Notes: generated by a model not told the origin, from the sequence alone. A DNA stretch of 64,000 bases from Chryseobacterium formosum (GCF_026460885.1 NZ_JAOVZW010000013.1:124001-188000), one strand, 5' to 3'. Positions 49,775 to 59,683 are shown, numbered from the stretch's first letter. Numbers and translations are program-made.

Positions 49775-51418
49775 ATGTCAAAAATTTGGGCGAAAAAGCC
49801 AATGAGTGCTTATGAAGCCGACATACAGAAAAGCGAACTAAAACGTGTTTTAGGAAAATGGAGCCTTACTGCTATCGGAATTGGAGCTATTATCGGAGGA
49901 GGAATTTTTGTACTTACAGGTACCGGTGCTTATTATAATGCGGGTCCTGCATTGGCATTGTCTTTTGTAATTGCAGGTATTGCCTGCGTTTTTGCAGCTT
50001 TGTGTTACGCTGAGTTTGCATCTATACTTCCTGTAGAAGGTTCTGCTTATGCGTATGCATACGGAACTGTAGGTGAAATTTTTGCATGGATCATCGGTTG
50101 GGGTTTAATATTAGAATATGCGATGGGCTCGATGACGGTTGCCGTTTCCTGGTCGGGCTACTTTGGTAAACTTCTCAAAATGTTTGGTCTTCATTTACCT
50201 TATTGGATGACTACAGATCCCGGAACTGCCAATAAAGCTTTCGGTGAAGCTACAAAGCAGATTGCAGAGGGAAAACTTCCCGCAGACAAATTATTGGGTT
50301 TTCACGAAACTATTAATAATTTTAATGCTGCACCTGAAATTTTAGATTTTAAACTTTTCTTAAATCTTCCTGCTTTACTTATCGTTTTATTTGTAATCTG
50401 GATTTTATTAAGAGGTACAAAAGGTGCTGCTAAAGCAAATAACTTCATTGTAATATTAAAAGTTTCTGCGATTATATTTGTAATTATAGCCGGTTTATTT
50501 TTCATCGATACTGCGAACTGGTCACCGTTTATCCCTGAAGCAACAACTATTACAGAAAACGGAGTCACTCACAATGCATATGGTGTTGCCGGAATTGTAG
50601 CCGGAGCTTCTGCTATTTTCTTTGCTTATGTAGGCTTTGATGCAGTTTCAACACAAGCTGGTGAAGCGATTAATCCTAAAAAAGATGTGCCTTTTGCGAT
50701 CATTACTTCGTTAGTGATTTGTACAATTTTATATATTTTGGTTTCACTGGTTCTTACGGGAATGATGCATTATACAGATTTTAATCCTCTAGGTAAATAT
50801 CCTGATGCGATTAAAGCTCCTGTTGCGTATGCATTTGATATTGCTGGTCAGGCTTGGGCAGGTTATATTATTACAGTTGCAGCTACAGTAGGTTTAATTT
50901 CTGTATTGATGGTAATGATTATGGGACAGTCTAGAATTTTCTTAGGAATGTCTAAAGACGGTCTTATTCCTGCTACATTTTCAAAAGTAAATCCTACATC
51001 AGGAGTTCCTAGAAAAAACCTAATGATTTTAGGGGCAGTTATTGCAATTGTAGCATCATTAACACCAATTAATGAATTGGCACACATGACAAGTTTTGGG
51101 ACGTTATTTGCCTTTACAATGGTTTGTGTTGCAGTTTGGGTTTTAAGAGTAAAAGAACCAAATTTAGTTAGAAGTTTCAGAGTTCCTGCATTGCCTGTAA
51201 TTGCTTGTTTAGGAATTGCAATCAACGTATATTTAATTTTCAATTTAAGTATTGAGGCTCAGAAATATTCTTTTGGTTGGTTGATTATTGGATTTATTAT
51301 TTACTTCCTTTACAGTAAAAGAAATTCAAAATTACAAAATGGTGCCTATGGCGAAACATTTAAGGCTGAACAAAAACCTTTAGAAGACATCGATATCAAT
51401 ATCGATAATAAAGAATAA
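49775..51418 (+). CDS. APC-family amino acid permease
   Basis: Start ATG 49775 (547 residues). About 12-14 helices; IGIGAIIGGGIFVLTGTGA is the classic TM1 substrate loop, AFFAYVGFDAVSTQAGEAINP-like TM6/7 motif (at about 305-325) and KNPTSGVPRKN-like loop are those of cationic amino acid transporters (CAT/YfnA type). A periplasmic insertion lies at about 140-195. Inner-membrane uptake or exchange of amino acids; specificity unknown. Single gene ending at a terminator. Confidence 0.92.
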   Translation: MSKIWAKKPMSAYEADIQKSELKRVLGKWSLTAIGIGAIIGGGIFVLTGTGAYYNAGPALALSFVIAGIACVFAALCYAEFASILPVEGSAYAYAYGTVGEIFAWIIGWGLILEYAMGSMTVAVSWSGYFGKLLKMFGLHLPYWMTTDPGTANKAFGEATKQIAEGKLPADKLLGFHETINNFNAAPEILDFKLFLNLPALLIVLFVIWILLRGTKGAAKANNFIVILKVSAIIFVIIAGLFFIDTANWSPFIPEATTITENGVTHNAYGVAGIVAGASAIFFAYVGFDAVSTQAGEAINPKKDVPFAIITSLVICTILYILVSLVLTGMMHYTDFNPLGKYPDAIKAPVAYAFDIAGQAWAGYIITVAATVGLISVLMVMIMGQSRIFLGMSKDGLIPATFSKVNPTSGVPRKNLMILGAVIAIVASLTPINELAHMTSFGTLFAFTMVCVAVWVLRVKEPNLVRSFRVPALPVIACLGIAINVYLIFNLSIEAQKYSFGWLIIGFIIYFLYSKRNSKLQNGAYGETFKAEQKPLEDIDINIDNKE

Positions 51419-51422
51419 ATTT

Positions 51423-51450
51423 AAATTCCGCTTTATGCGGAATTTTTTTT
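51423..51450 (+). terminator. Intrinsic terminator after the permease
   Basis: AAATTCCGC / GCGGAATTT stem with a 5-nt loop and eight T. The next gene's -7 element begins 4 nt beyond. Confidence 0.9.
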
Positions 51451-51453
51451 GAT

Positions 51454-51461
51454 TAAATTTG
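51454..51461 (+). promoter_or_regulatory. -7 element 6 nt before the BNR-protein start
   Basis: TAAATTTG, then ACTGAT and the ATG at 51468; placed directly behind the permease terminator. Confidence 0.55.
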
Positions 51462-51467
51462 ACTGAT

Positions 51468-52487
51468 ATGAAAAAAATCCTTCCTACACTATATCTGTTT
51501 TTCGGAACATTTTTCTTTTCCCAGAATGTAAGTTTTGAAACTATTTTAAATGATAAAATAAGTATCAGAGCAATCGAATTACATGATAACAAAGTCTGGT
51601 ACAGCGGAACGGATTCTAAATTTGGTTTTGTAGACTTAAAAAATCCTGAAAATAAGAAGCAAATTAGATTATCTGAAAAGAAATTGCAGTTCAGAACTTT
51701 GGCTCAGGATAAAAACTCTTTTTATGCAATCAATATCGAAAGCCCGGCTCAGTTTTTTAGAATTGACAAAAAAACTTTGACACATCAAATTATTTTTAAA
51801 GATACTCTGAAAACAGCTTTTTATGATGCATTACATTTTGTTAATGCTGATTTAGCATATGCTTTTAGCGATTCTGATGAGCGAAATAATCTAAGATTAG
51901 CTGTTTTTAATTCTAAAGGTCGTAACAGTTGGTTTGTTATCGAAAATGGAATTAAATTAAATAAAGGAGAAGCTGCTTTTGCTGCAAGTAACTCAAATAT
52001 AGTTTCAAATTCAAATTATTTATGGATTGCAACGGGTGGTAAATCTTCAAGAATTTTAAGACTATCATTTAAAAATGAAAAATTTGAGATTTTCAATACG
52101 CCATTTACTCAAGGAGAATCTTCACAGGGAATTTATTCAATTGATTTTGCAAATGAAAAATTCGGCATTGCAGTTGGTGGAGATTATACAAAACAGGAAG
52201 CCAATCTAAACAATATTGCAACGACGAATGATGGCGGTGAAACTTGGCAGATTCAGGCCTCGGGAAAAAATGCGGGTTATACAACTTGTGTAAAAATAAA
52301 ACCAAATTCAAATGGAAAAGAAATTATTTCCGTTGGAGATCAACACATCAGTTATTCTTCAGATTTTGGAAAAACATGGAAAAAAATTTCAGATGAAAAA
52401 GGTTTTTATGTTTGTAAATGGATTGATAAAAATACTGTCGTTCTTGCAGGAAAAGATAAAATTTCTTTAATGAAATTAAAATTTTAA
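51468..52487 (+). CDS. Exported BNR/Asp-box beta-propeller protein
   Basis: Start ATG 51468 (339 residues) rather than the TTG inside the promoter. Signal peptide about 1-19 (cleavage after FSQ). Asp-box motifs NDGGETWQI (about 258-266) and SSDFGKTWKK (about 305-314), and earlier blades such as VWYSGTDSKFGFVDL; similar to sialidase-like or HCF136-like propellers. No sialidase catalytic Arg triad is evident, so likely a binding or assembly protein. Upstream of a SASA esterase on the same strand. Confidence 0.85.
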   Translation: MKKILPTLYLFFGTFFFSQNVSFETILNDKISIRAIELHDNKVWYSGTDSKFGFVDLKNPENKKQIRLSEKKLQFRTLAQDKNSFYAINIESPAQFFRIDKKTLTHQIIFKDTLKTAFYDALHFVNADLAYAFSDSDERNNLRLAVFNSKGRNSWFVIENGIKLNKGEAAFAASNSNIVSNSNYLWIATGGKSSRILRLSFKNEKFEIFNTPFTQGESSQGIYSIDFANEKFGIAVGGDYTKQEANLNNIATTNDGGETWQIQASGKNAGYTTCVKIKPNSNGKEIISVGDQHISYSSDFGKTWKKISDEKGFYVCKWIDKNTVVLAGKDKISLMKLKF

Positions 52488-52565
52488 ATTCTTGAGATAG
52501 ACTTTATCTTTTTAAATTAAACTCAATTAAACATTCTTCAAATTACCTTTGATTAAATTATTTTC

Positions 52566-53477
52566 ATGAAAAATTTAAAAATATTTTTCCTTTTATTGAT
52601 TCCTACATTATTTTATACTCAAAAAATAAGAGTTTTTATTTTGGCTGGACAGTCGAATATGAATGGTTTCGGGTATAATAAAGACCTTCCCAATGATTCA
52701 AAAACATTTAAAGATGTTTATATTTTTCAGGGAAATTCGGTTAAGGATGGAGATAAAAATGGAGGAGTAGGAAAGTGGGATGTTCTGAAACCGGGAAACG
52801 GAACAGGTTTTAAAACAGATGGAAAAACAAATACACTTTCAGACCGTTTTGGATTGGAAATGACTTTTGCTAAAAGAATGAAAGAACTTTTCCCAAATGA
52901 TAAAATTGCTCTGATAAAATATGCAAGAGAAGGAACATCGATCGATAGTTTAGCTGCAGCGAATTTTGGTTGTTGGGATACGGATTTTAATGGAAAAAAC
53001 GGTTTAAATCAATACGATAATTTTCTTAAAACTGTTAAAAATGCTTTAAATGAAAAAGACATTGATGGAAACGGAAAATCCGATGAATTGGTAATGTCGG
53101 GAATTCTTTGGATGCAGGGAGAAGGTGACGCAAGTTACAATGAGGAAATTGCAAATAGTTATTATGGTCATTTAAAAACTTTAATGAATCAGATGCGTGC
53201 TTCAATTTTAACCGATAATTTACCTGTTGTCATCGGGAAAATTTCAGATTCTGGGAAGAATGAAAAAGGAAAAGTCTGGCCGATGGGAGAGTTGGTGCAA
53301 TATGCTCAGGAAAAATTTGTGAGAAATGATAGGAATGCAGCAATCGTTCGTTCCACCATAAAATATAACTACGGAAATGATCCATGGCATTATGACAGTG
53401 CAGGTTATATCGATTTGGGGAAACAGTTTGCGGATGAGGTATTTAGACTCATTATAAATTTTGAAAAGAAAGACTAA
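52566..53477 (+). CDS. Secreted SASA-type carbohydrate acetylesterase
   Basis: 303 residues. Signal peptide about 1-19. SGNH-like sialate O-acetylesterase domain (DUF303): nucleophile Ser in FILAGQSNMNGFG (about 29), WMQGEGDA, and the His/Asp region DPWHYDSAGYIDLG near the C-terminus. Hydrolyses acetyl esters on sugars in the periplasm. It lies 78 nt after the BNR protein, with no clear promoter between. Confidence 0.88.
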   Translation: MKNLKIFFLLLIPTLFYTQKIRVFILAGQSNMNGFGYNKDLPNDSKTFKDVYIFQGNSVKDGDKNGGVGKWDVLKPGNGTGFKTDGKTNTLSDRFGLEMTFAKRMKELFPNDKIALIKYAREGTSIDSLAAANFGCWDTDFNGKNGLNQYDNFLKTVKNALNEKDIDGNGKSDELVMSGILWMQGEGDASYNEEIANSYYGHLKTLMNQMRASILTDNLPVVIGKISDSGKNEKGKVWPMGELVQYAQEKFVRNDRNAAIVRSTIKYNYGNDPWHYDSAGYIDLGKQFADEVFRLIINFEKKD

Positions 53478-53511
53478 TATATTTCATAATCTCTAATTCA
53501 GAAGTTATGGT

Positions 53512-53519
53512 TAATTTTG
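53512..53519 (+). promoter_or_regulatory. Candidate -7 element for hemN
   Basis: TAATTTTG, 55 nt before the hemN ATG. Confidence 0.5.
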
Positions 53520-53524
53520 CATTG

Positions 53525-53545
53525 TGAAATTCTTTTAGAATTTCA
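53525..53545 (+). promoter_or_regulatory. 9-bp hairpin at the predicted 5' end of the hemN mRNA
   Basis: TGAAATTCT-TTT-AGAATTTCA, a perfect inverted repeat starting about 6 nt after the -7 element. It could protect the 5' end of the mRNA or be a repressor site. Confidence 0.5.
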
Positions 53546-53574
53546 TTTGAATTAGAAAAAATTTAAAACTCCAA

Positions 53575-54933
53575 ATGAACTCGTTAATCGATAAATATAA
53601 TATTCCCGGTCCGCGTTACACTTCGTATCCTACTGTTCCTTATTGGGACGAGTCTACTTTTTCTCCGGAAAAATGGAAATCAAGTGTCATTAAATCTTTT
53701 AATGAAAGCAATTCGGCAGAAGGAATTTCAATATACATTCACCTTCCTTTTTGTGAAGCTTTGTGTACATTTTGTGCATGTCATAAACGTATTACTAAAC
53801 AACATAGTGTAGAAATTCCTTATTTGGAAAGTGTTCTGAAAGAATGGATGCTTTACCTTAAGTTATTTAGCGAAAAGCCGAAATTAAAGGAATTACACTT
53901 AGGAGGTGGAACTCCTACATTTTTTTCTCCGCAAAATTTAAAAACTTTACTTCAGGGAATTTTTGATACGGTTGAAATTGCCGATCATCCCGAATTTTCT
54001 TTTGAAGGACATCCGAATAATACAACAAGAGAACATCTTCAGACTTTGTTTGATCTTGGTTTCAGAAGAGCAAGTTTTGGGGTTCAGGATTACGATCCAA
54101 AAGTTCAGAAAGCAATTAACAGAATTCAGCCTTTTGAAAAAGTAAAAGAGGTGACTGAGCTTGCAAGAGAAATTGGTTATACAGGAATCAGTCATGATTT
54201 GGTTTTCGGACTTCCGCACCAACATTGGGATGCAATGGAATATACCATCAGAAAAACTTTGGAATTAAAACCCGATCGATTGGCTTTTTATTCTTACGCT
54301 CACGTTCCGTGGGTAAAAGGAGTGGGGCAGCGCGGTTTTGATGAAAATGATTTGCCAAGTGGAGAAGAAAAACGCCGTTTGTATGAAGACGGAAAAAAAT
54401 TATTGCAGGATTTAGGCTACATCGAAGTTGGAATGGATCATTTTTCACTGGAACACGATGATTTATACCAATCTTTAATTCATAAAAAGCTTCATAGAAA
54501 TTTTATGGGTTATACTTCGAGCAATACGCAGTTAATGGTCGGTTTGGGAATGTCTTCGATTTCAGATTCTTGGTATGCATTTGCACAGAATGTGAAAACA
54601 GTTGAAGAATATCAGAAAATTGTTGAAACAAACGAAATTCCAGTGGTGAAAGGTCATATTCTAAATGAAGAAGATTTATCAATCAGAAGACATATTTTAA
54701 ATCTAATGTGTCAGTTGGAAACAACTTTTGAAAATAAATTTGCAATTCCTGAAATTGAAAACGCTTTCGAAATGCTGAAAGAAATGGAGCGTGATGAATT
54801 GGTTGAAATTAATCATAATCAAATCAAAATTACCGAAAAAGGCAGAGCTTTCACAAGAAACGTTGCGATGGTTTTTGATCTTAGAATGTTGAGAAACAAA
54901 CCAGAAACAAGAATTTTCTCAATGACAATATAA
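53575..54933 (+). CDS. hemN: Oxygen-independent coproporphyrinogen III oxidase
   Basis: 452 residues, the full-length HemN type. Radical-SAM cluster cysteines C60, C64, C67 in LPFCEALCTFCACH, the extra C69 typical of HemN, HLGGGTPTFF, and the N-terminal GPRYTSYPTVPYW. Decarboxylates coproporphyrinogen III in heme synthesis without oxygen. Single gene with its own promoter and bidirectional terminator. Confidence 0.96.
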   Translation: MNSLIDKYNIPGPRYTSYPTVPYWDESTFSPEKWKSSVIKSFNESNSAEGISIYIHLPFCEALCTFCACHKRITKQHSVEIPYLESVLKEWMLYLKLFSEKPKLKELHLGGGTPTFFSPQNLKTLLQGIFDTVEIADHPEFSFEGHPNNTTREHLQTLFDLGFRRASFGVQDYDPKVQKAINRIQPFEKVKEVTELAREIGYTGISHDLVFGLPHQHWDAMEYTIRKTLELKPDRLAFYSYAHVPWVKGVGQRGFDENDLPSGEEKRRLYEDGKKLLQDLGYIEVGMDHFSLEHDDLYQSLIHKKLHRNFMGYTSSNTQLMVGLGMSSISDSWYAFAQNVKTVEEYQKIVETNEIPVVKGHILNEEDLSIRRHILNLMCQLETTFENKFAIPEIENAFEMLKEMERDELVEINHNQIKITEKGRAFTRNVAMVFDLRMLRNKPETRIFSMTI

Positions 54934-54934
54934 A

Positions 54935-54965
54935 AGAAAAGCGATTCAAGTTGAATCGCTTTTCT
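54935..54965. terminator. Bidirectional terminator
   Basis: AGAAAAGCGATTCAA and its complement (15-bp arms), between hemN and the convergent sugar dehydrogenase, directly before the 7-bp tandem repeat. Confidence 0.9.
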
Positions 54966-54968
54966 TTG

Positions 54969-55010
54969 CCTAAAGCCTAAAGCCTAAAGCCTAAAGCCTA
55001 AAGCCTAAAG
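54969..55010. repeat. 7-bp tandem repeat, six units
   Basis: CCTAAAG repeated exactly six times (42 bp). It lies between a terminator and the stop codon of the sugar dehydrogenase (55011-55013), outside both coding regions. Perfect units suggest a recent or unstable array. Confidence 0.95.
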
Positions 55011-56375
55011 CTATTTAATAATAATTTTCTGGCTGTAAGATTTTAAATCTCCCGATTTGATATTAATATAATAAACTCCCGGAGTAATTCCTGTAATATT
55101 GATGCTGTTTTCGCTGTCAAATTTAGTTTCATCTAAAACTTTTCTTCCTTCTGTACTGATGATTTCAGCCGTACTTTGACTATCTCTTAAACCTTCTACG
55201 AAAATTCTTTCATGAGCAGGATTTGGATAGATTCTGATTTCGTTAAACAAATTATTATCCTGAACTCCCAAACTGGTTGTCGTAATTTTAAATATTTTAC
55301 CATTGCTAACTGATGCGACGTAAAGATTTTTTAAATTATCTTCTCCAAAACTTGAAAAGTTGTTCCCGGCAAATGCTGTACTCCATGTAATTGCATTATT
55401 AGATTCCATTACTCCGATTTGTCTTGAGCAATAATCCGCAAAAAAATATTTTCCCTGTAAACTCGGATATTGCGTTCCTCTGTAAACATAACCTCCCGTA
55501 ATGGAACATTTTCCACCAGAATGATCGTAAACTGCTATAGGAAAAGTCATCGTCGTCGAAGCTGCGCAACCTACGGTATTGTAAGTATTGTTTCCCTCAT
55601 AACATCTCCAACCGTAATTGATTCCAGCTTGAGTAATCGGCATTCTGTTGATTTCTTCAATAGCACCTTGTCCTACATCGGCAATCATTGCATTTCCTGT
55701 AGTAAGGTCAAAAGAAAATTTCCAGGCATTTCTTAATCCGTAAGACCAAACTTCATCGGCTCCGTCAATACCAATAAATGGGTTTCCAGCCGGAATATTG
55801 TAAAGACCTGTTGAATTAATATCAATTCTTAACATTTTTCCAAGAAGAGAATTTTTATTCTGAGAATTATTGTTCGGATCTCCGCCACTTCCGCCATCAC
55901 CGGTAACAATCCATAAATTTCCGTCTGGTGCAAAATGAATGCTTCCACCATTGTGATTGTCAAATGGTTTCGGAATATTTAAAATAATTTTCTCTGAATT
56001 GGGATCAGCAACATTTGTGTTAGTTGTACTTACGCTATATCTAGCTACGACAATATTTCCTGCCGTATTGTTATAATAAACAAAAAAATACCCATTCGTT
56101 GAGTATTGAGGATGAAAAGCAAGACCTAAAAGACCTCTTTCACCACCGAACGAAACTTTAGTGCTTATATTTAAAAAATCGGCAGCATTTACGGTACCAT
56201 TTGATTGAATAATTTTGATGATTCCATTCTGTTGTACAATGAAAAGACGATTGTCATTGGCGTTGGTTATTTCTACAGGACTTGTAAATCCCGTTGCAAA
56301 TTCTTCAAGATTAAAACTTTGCGAATAAAAAATCAAAGAAGAAAAGATACTTAGAGAAAATAGTAGTTTTTTCAT
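55011..56375 (-). CDS. T9SS-secreted PQQ-dependent sugar dehydrogenase (GDH/sorbosone type)
   Basis: 454 residues. Signal peptide about 1-18. Six-bladed propeller: GGERGLLGLAFHPQY, FDNHNGGSIHFAPDGNLWIVTGDGG (His/Asp at the cofactor site), VWSYGLRNAWKFSFD and ITGGYVYRG are GSDH-family blocks. C-terminal type A sorting domain (about 380-454): IRIYPNPAHERIFVEG through GVYYINIKSGDLKS. Oxidises sugars or related aldehydes outside the cell, passing electrons to quinone. Confidence 0.92.
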   Translation of the reverse strand: MKKLLFSLSIFSSLIFYSQSFNLEEFATGFTSPVEITNANDNRLFIVQQNGIIKIIQSNGTVNAADFLNISTKVSFGGERGLLGLAFHPQYSTNGYFFVYYNNTAGNIVVARYSVSTTNTNVADPNSEKIILNIPKPFDNHNGGSIHFAPDGNLWIVTGDGGSGGDPNNNSQNKNSLLGKMLRIDINSTGLYNIPAGNPFIGIDGADEVWSYGLRNAWKFSFDLTTGNAMIADVGQGAIEEINRMPITQAGINYGWRCYEGNNTYNTVGCAASTTMTFPIAVYDHSGGKCSITGGYVYRGTQYPSLQGKYFFADYCSRQIGVMESNNAITWSTAFAGNNFSSFGEDNLKNLYVASVSNGKIFKITTTSLGVQDNNLFNEIRIYPNPAHERIFVEGLRDSQSTAEIISTEGRKVLDETKFDSENSINITGITPGVYYINIKSGDLKSYSQKIIIK

Positions 56376-56570
56376 AATATTTTGAAATTAAAGGTGTTGT
56401 AAAGCTTAAATGAAAATTTCGTACCAATAGATTTTATATAAATCTAAGAAATTTGAAATAAATGATTAAAGAAAAATTTAATCCTAAAAAATAAGCGTCA
56501 ATATATCTGAAAATAAACCATTTCTGTTCTTAAAAATTCATAAAATATCAATAAAATCATTATATTTGCC

Positions 56571-56578
56571 CACTTAAT
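56571..56578 (+). promoter_or_regulatory. Candidate -7 element for secDF
   Basis: TATATTTG, 19 nt before the secDF ATG at 56598. Confidence 0.5.
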
Positions 56579-56597
56579 TTAACGTAGTTATAATAAA

Positions 56598-59492
56598 ATG
56601 CAAGGAAAAGGACTTATTACAATTGTTGCTATTGTACTAGGGTTAATTTGCTTAAACGAGCTATTACCAACCTGGTACGCAAGCAGAATTGAATCGCAAA
56701 TCGAAGCTGCGAACGGAAACGAGAAAGAGATCCAAAGATTAAAAGAAGAAACTTTAAATCTTGGTTTCACAGAGCTTTCTTATGCTAAATCGAAAGATAA
56801 AGAAATGAAATTGGGTCTTGACCTTAAAGGGGGGATCAATGTTCTTTTGGAAATCAATCAGAGAGATTTGGTGAATGATTTAACCAATTATTCTACCAAT
56901 CCTATTCTTATCGAGGCTTTAAACAAAACTGACGAGGTTCAGAAAAACTCTACAAAATCTTACATCGACAATTTCTTTGTTGAGTTTGATGCCGTAAACA
57001 AAGCAAAAGGTGCAAATCTTAAACTTGCAGATCCTGAAATTTTCGGAAACACAAATCTTTCTGAAATTAAATTCAATACCACTGATGAGCAGGTAAAAAG
57101 CATCGTTAAGAAAAGAATTGATCTTTCTGTAGGTACTGCTTTCGAAGTTATAAGAACGAGAATTGACAAAATGGGTGCAGTGCAGCCAAACGTTCAAAGA
57201 GTTCCTGGTACCGCTAGAATTTCTGTGGAAATGCCGGGAATGAAAGATATCGATAAGGTTAAGAAAATGCTTCAGACTTCTGCGAAACTTCAGTTTTGGG
57301 AAGTGCAGCAAGTTCCGGAAGTAATTCCTTATTTTCAGACTTTAACAGCTACAGTTACAGCTAAAGGTGATTCTATGGGCGTGAAGAAAAATGTAAACTT
57401 CATGAACCTGATTCAACTTGATAAATTGAAAACGAATGGTGTTGCAAGTGTAAAATTGACAGATACTGCTACAGTAAATAAAATTCTTAACAGTAAAATC
57501 GCTCAGTCTTTACGTCCTGCAAACATTAAATATACCCAGTTTATGTGGGGTTATAAGCCGGAATCTACAGATGAAAAGAGTTTGGTTTTATATGCTGTAA
57601 GAGGTAATATCAACCAAAAAGCTCCGGTAGATGGTGCTGTTGAAACTGCAAGTATTGGTTATGACGAACTAAGCAGAGTAGTAGTAGACATGCAAATGGA
57701 TTCTAAAGGTGCTAAAGACTGGAAAACGCTTACAGAGAAAAACGTAAACAAACCGGTTGCAGTAACTTTGGATAACAGAGTGTATACAGCGCCAAATGTA
57801 ATGGGTGCAATTCCTAACGGTAGAACTCAAATCTCTGGTAACTTCTCTCAGGAAGAAGCTAAAGAATTGGTAGACGTTTTAGGTGCAGGTAAATTACCTG
57901 CAGGTGCAAAAGTTGTTCAGGCTACACAAGTAGGTCCGTCTTTAGGACAGGAATCTATTGATGCTGGAGTAATTTCATTTGCTATTGCATTCTTAATTAT
58001 TATTGCATATATCATTTTCTATTACGGTGGAGCGGGAGTTTACGCTGTAATTGCAATGATCATCAACTTATTCTATATTTTCGGAATTATGGATTCCGGA
58101 GACTTTACATTGACTCTTCCTGGTATCGCAGGTATCGTACTTTCGATGGCGATGGCGGTAGATACCAACGTAATTATTTACGAAAGAACAAAAGAAGAAT
58201 TATTTGCAGGTAAAGGTATTCTTGAAGCTTACAAAGATGGTTTCAAACATGCATTAAATGCAATTATTGATGGTCACTTAACGATGATTCTTACGGCAAT
58301 CGTATTATATTTCTTCGGAACAGGACCTATTAAAGGATTTGCATTAACTTTATTGATTGGTGCTGTAATGACATTATTTACTTCGATTCTACTTTCGAGA
58401 GTAATGATTTTCCACAGATTAAATAAAGGTAAAGGACTTTCTGTTTGGACTTCTCCAACAAAAAATCTTTTCAGAAATACTTGGATCGATTTTATCGGAA
58501 AAAGAAAATATTCTTACATCATTTCTGCTATTTTAACAGTAATCTCTATCGGATCTATTTTCGTTAACGGATTTAAATATGGTATCGACTTTACAGGAGG
58601 TAGAAATTACGTAGTAAGATTTAATAAAGCTGTAAATGCTGATGATGTAGAACACAAGCTTGTAAAAATGTTTACTACTGAAGACGGTAAAAACTCTTCT
58701 GTAGAAGCTAAAACTTTTGGAAATGATAAGCAATTAAAAATCTCTACAGATTATCTTATCGATGACGAATCTTTAAAAGCTGACCAGACTATTGAGCAGA
58801 AATTATTTGAAGGTTTAAAATCAGACTTACCATCAAATATTACTTTGGAAGAATTTAAATCTGCAGATACATCACATGCAGGAATTATCTCTTCTGAAAA
58901 AGTAGGACCTACAGTTGCAGATGATATTCAGACTCACGGTATTTTTGCAGTGGTTGCGGCTTTAGCAGGAATCTTTATCTATATTTTGGTAAGATTTAGA
59001 AAATGGCAGTTCTCTTTAGGAGCAGTTGCAGCATTATTCCACGATGCGATAATTATTTTAGGAGCATACTCATTGCTTCACAAAATAATGCCTTTCAATA
59101 TGGAAATCAATCAGGATTTCATCGCAGCAATTCTTACAGTATTGGGTTACTCAATCAATGATACCGTAATTATCTTCGATAGAATTAGAGAATATTTGAG
59201 AGAGAAAAAAGCGTTCACATTATCTGGATTATTTGATGATGCTATTTCAAGTACTTTAGGTAGAACGTTTAACACGACTTTCACTACTTTGCTTGTAATT
59301 CTTGCGATCTTCATCTTTGGTGGAGACAACCTGAGAGGATTTATGTTTGCATTGTTAATCGGTATCGGTTTCGGTGCTTATTCATCAATCTTTATTGCAT
59401 CGGCAATTGCATACGACTTCCTTAAAACAGGAAAAGAAGAAGGAGTACATGGTAAATCTTCTGAAAATAAAGAAGTTCTTGCTTCAAAATAA
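56598..59492 (+). CDS. secDF: Fused protein-export membrane protein SecDF
   Basis: 964 residues with both SecD and SecF joined. SecD half: TM1 about 5-22, DLKGGINVLLEI (the D1 motif), a large periplasmic domain (about 90-430), then helices with VLGAGKLPAGAKV, AMAVDTNVIIYERTKEEL. SecF half from about 640: FKYGIDFTGGRNYV, then SINDTVIIFDRIREYL. Uses proton flow to pull preproteins out of SecYEG. Single gene, own promoter and terminator. Confidence 0.97.
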   Translation: MQGKGLITIVAIVLGLICLNELLPTWYASRIESQIEAANGNEKEIQRLKEETLNLGFTELSYAKSKDKEMKLGLDLKGGINVLLEINQRDLVNDLTNYSTNPILIEALNKTDEVQKNSTKSYIDNFFVEFDAVNKAKGANLKLADPEIFGNTNLSEIKFNTTDEQVKSIVKKRIDLSVGTAFEVIRTRIDKMGAVQPNVQRVPGTARISVEMPGMKDIDKVKKMLQTSAKLQFWEVQQVPEVIPYFQTLTATVTAKGDSMGVKKNVNFMNLIQLDKLKTNGVASVKLTDTATVNKILNSKIAQSLRPANIKYTQFMWGYKPESTDEKSLVLYAVRGNINQKAPVDGAVETASIGYDELSRVVVDMQMDSKGAKDWKTLTEKNVNKPVAVTLDNRVYTAPNVMGAIPNGRTQISGNFSQEEAKELVDVLGAGKLPAGAKVVQATQVGPSLGQESIDAGVISFAIAFLIIIAYIIFYYGGAGVYAVIAMIINLFYIFGIMDSGDFTLTLPGIAGIVLSMAMAVDTNVIIYERTKEELFAGKGILEAYKDGFKHALNAIIDGHLTMILTAIVLYFFGTGPIKGFALTLLIGAVMTLFTSILLSRVMIFHRLNKGKGLSVWTSPTKNLFRNTWIDFIGKRKYSYIISAILTVISIGSIFVNGFKYGIDFTGGRNYVVRFNKAVNADDVEHKLVKMFTTEDGKNSSVEAKTFGNDKQLKISTDYLIDDESLKADQTIEQKLFEGLKSDLPSNITLEEFKSADTSHAGIISSEKVGPTVADDIQTHGIFAVVAALAGIFIYILVRFRKWQFSLGAVAALFHDAIIILGAYSLLHKIMPFNMEINQDFIAAILTVLGYSINDTVIIFDRIREYLREKKAFTLSGLFDDAISSTLGRTFNTTFTTLLVILAIFIFGGDNLRGFMFALLIGIGFGAYSSIFIASAIAYDFLKTGKEEGVHGKSSENKEVLASK

Positions 59493-59513
59493 TTTAAACT
59501 ACATTAAATAAGA

Positions 59514-59545
59514 AAAGAGTCTTTCGTTTGAAAGGCTCTTTTTTT
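59514..59545 (+). terminator. Intrinsic terminator after secDF
   Basis: AAAGAGTCTTTC / GAAAGGCTCTTT (one wobble), loop GTTT, followed by a T-run. Confidence 0.88.
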
Positions 59546-59683
59546 ATGTTTAAAATTAAATTTGAATATATAAAATTCAGAGAAAAATAATAACAAGAAT
59601 TTCAGACATCCATCACCCATCATCTAGCAACCAACAACTATCAACAATTCACAATTTAGAACGATTATCCTTTCCTATTTTCT

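Noticed and set aside
50863..51243. 126-residue frame antisense to the permease
   Set aside because: A shadow of the permease coding sequence with no independent support.
54969..55010. CRISPR-like array
   Set aside because: Units are 7 bp and directly adjacent with no spacers, and no cas genes are present.
59580..59680. CA-rich stretch (ATCACCCATCATC...) before the MFS gene as a possible repeat or small gene
   Set aside because: No internal period or palindrome could be shown, and no convincing reading frame; it is only compositionally odd.
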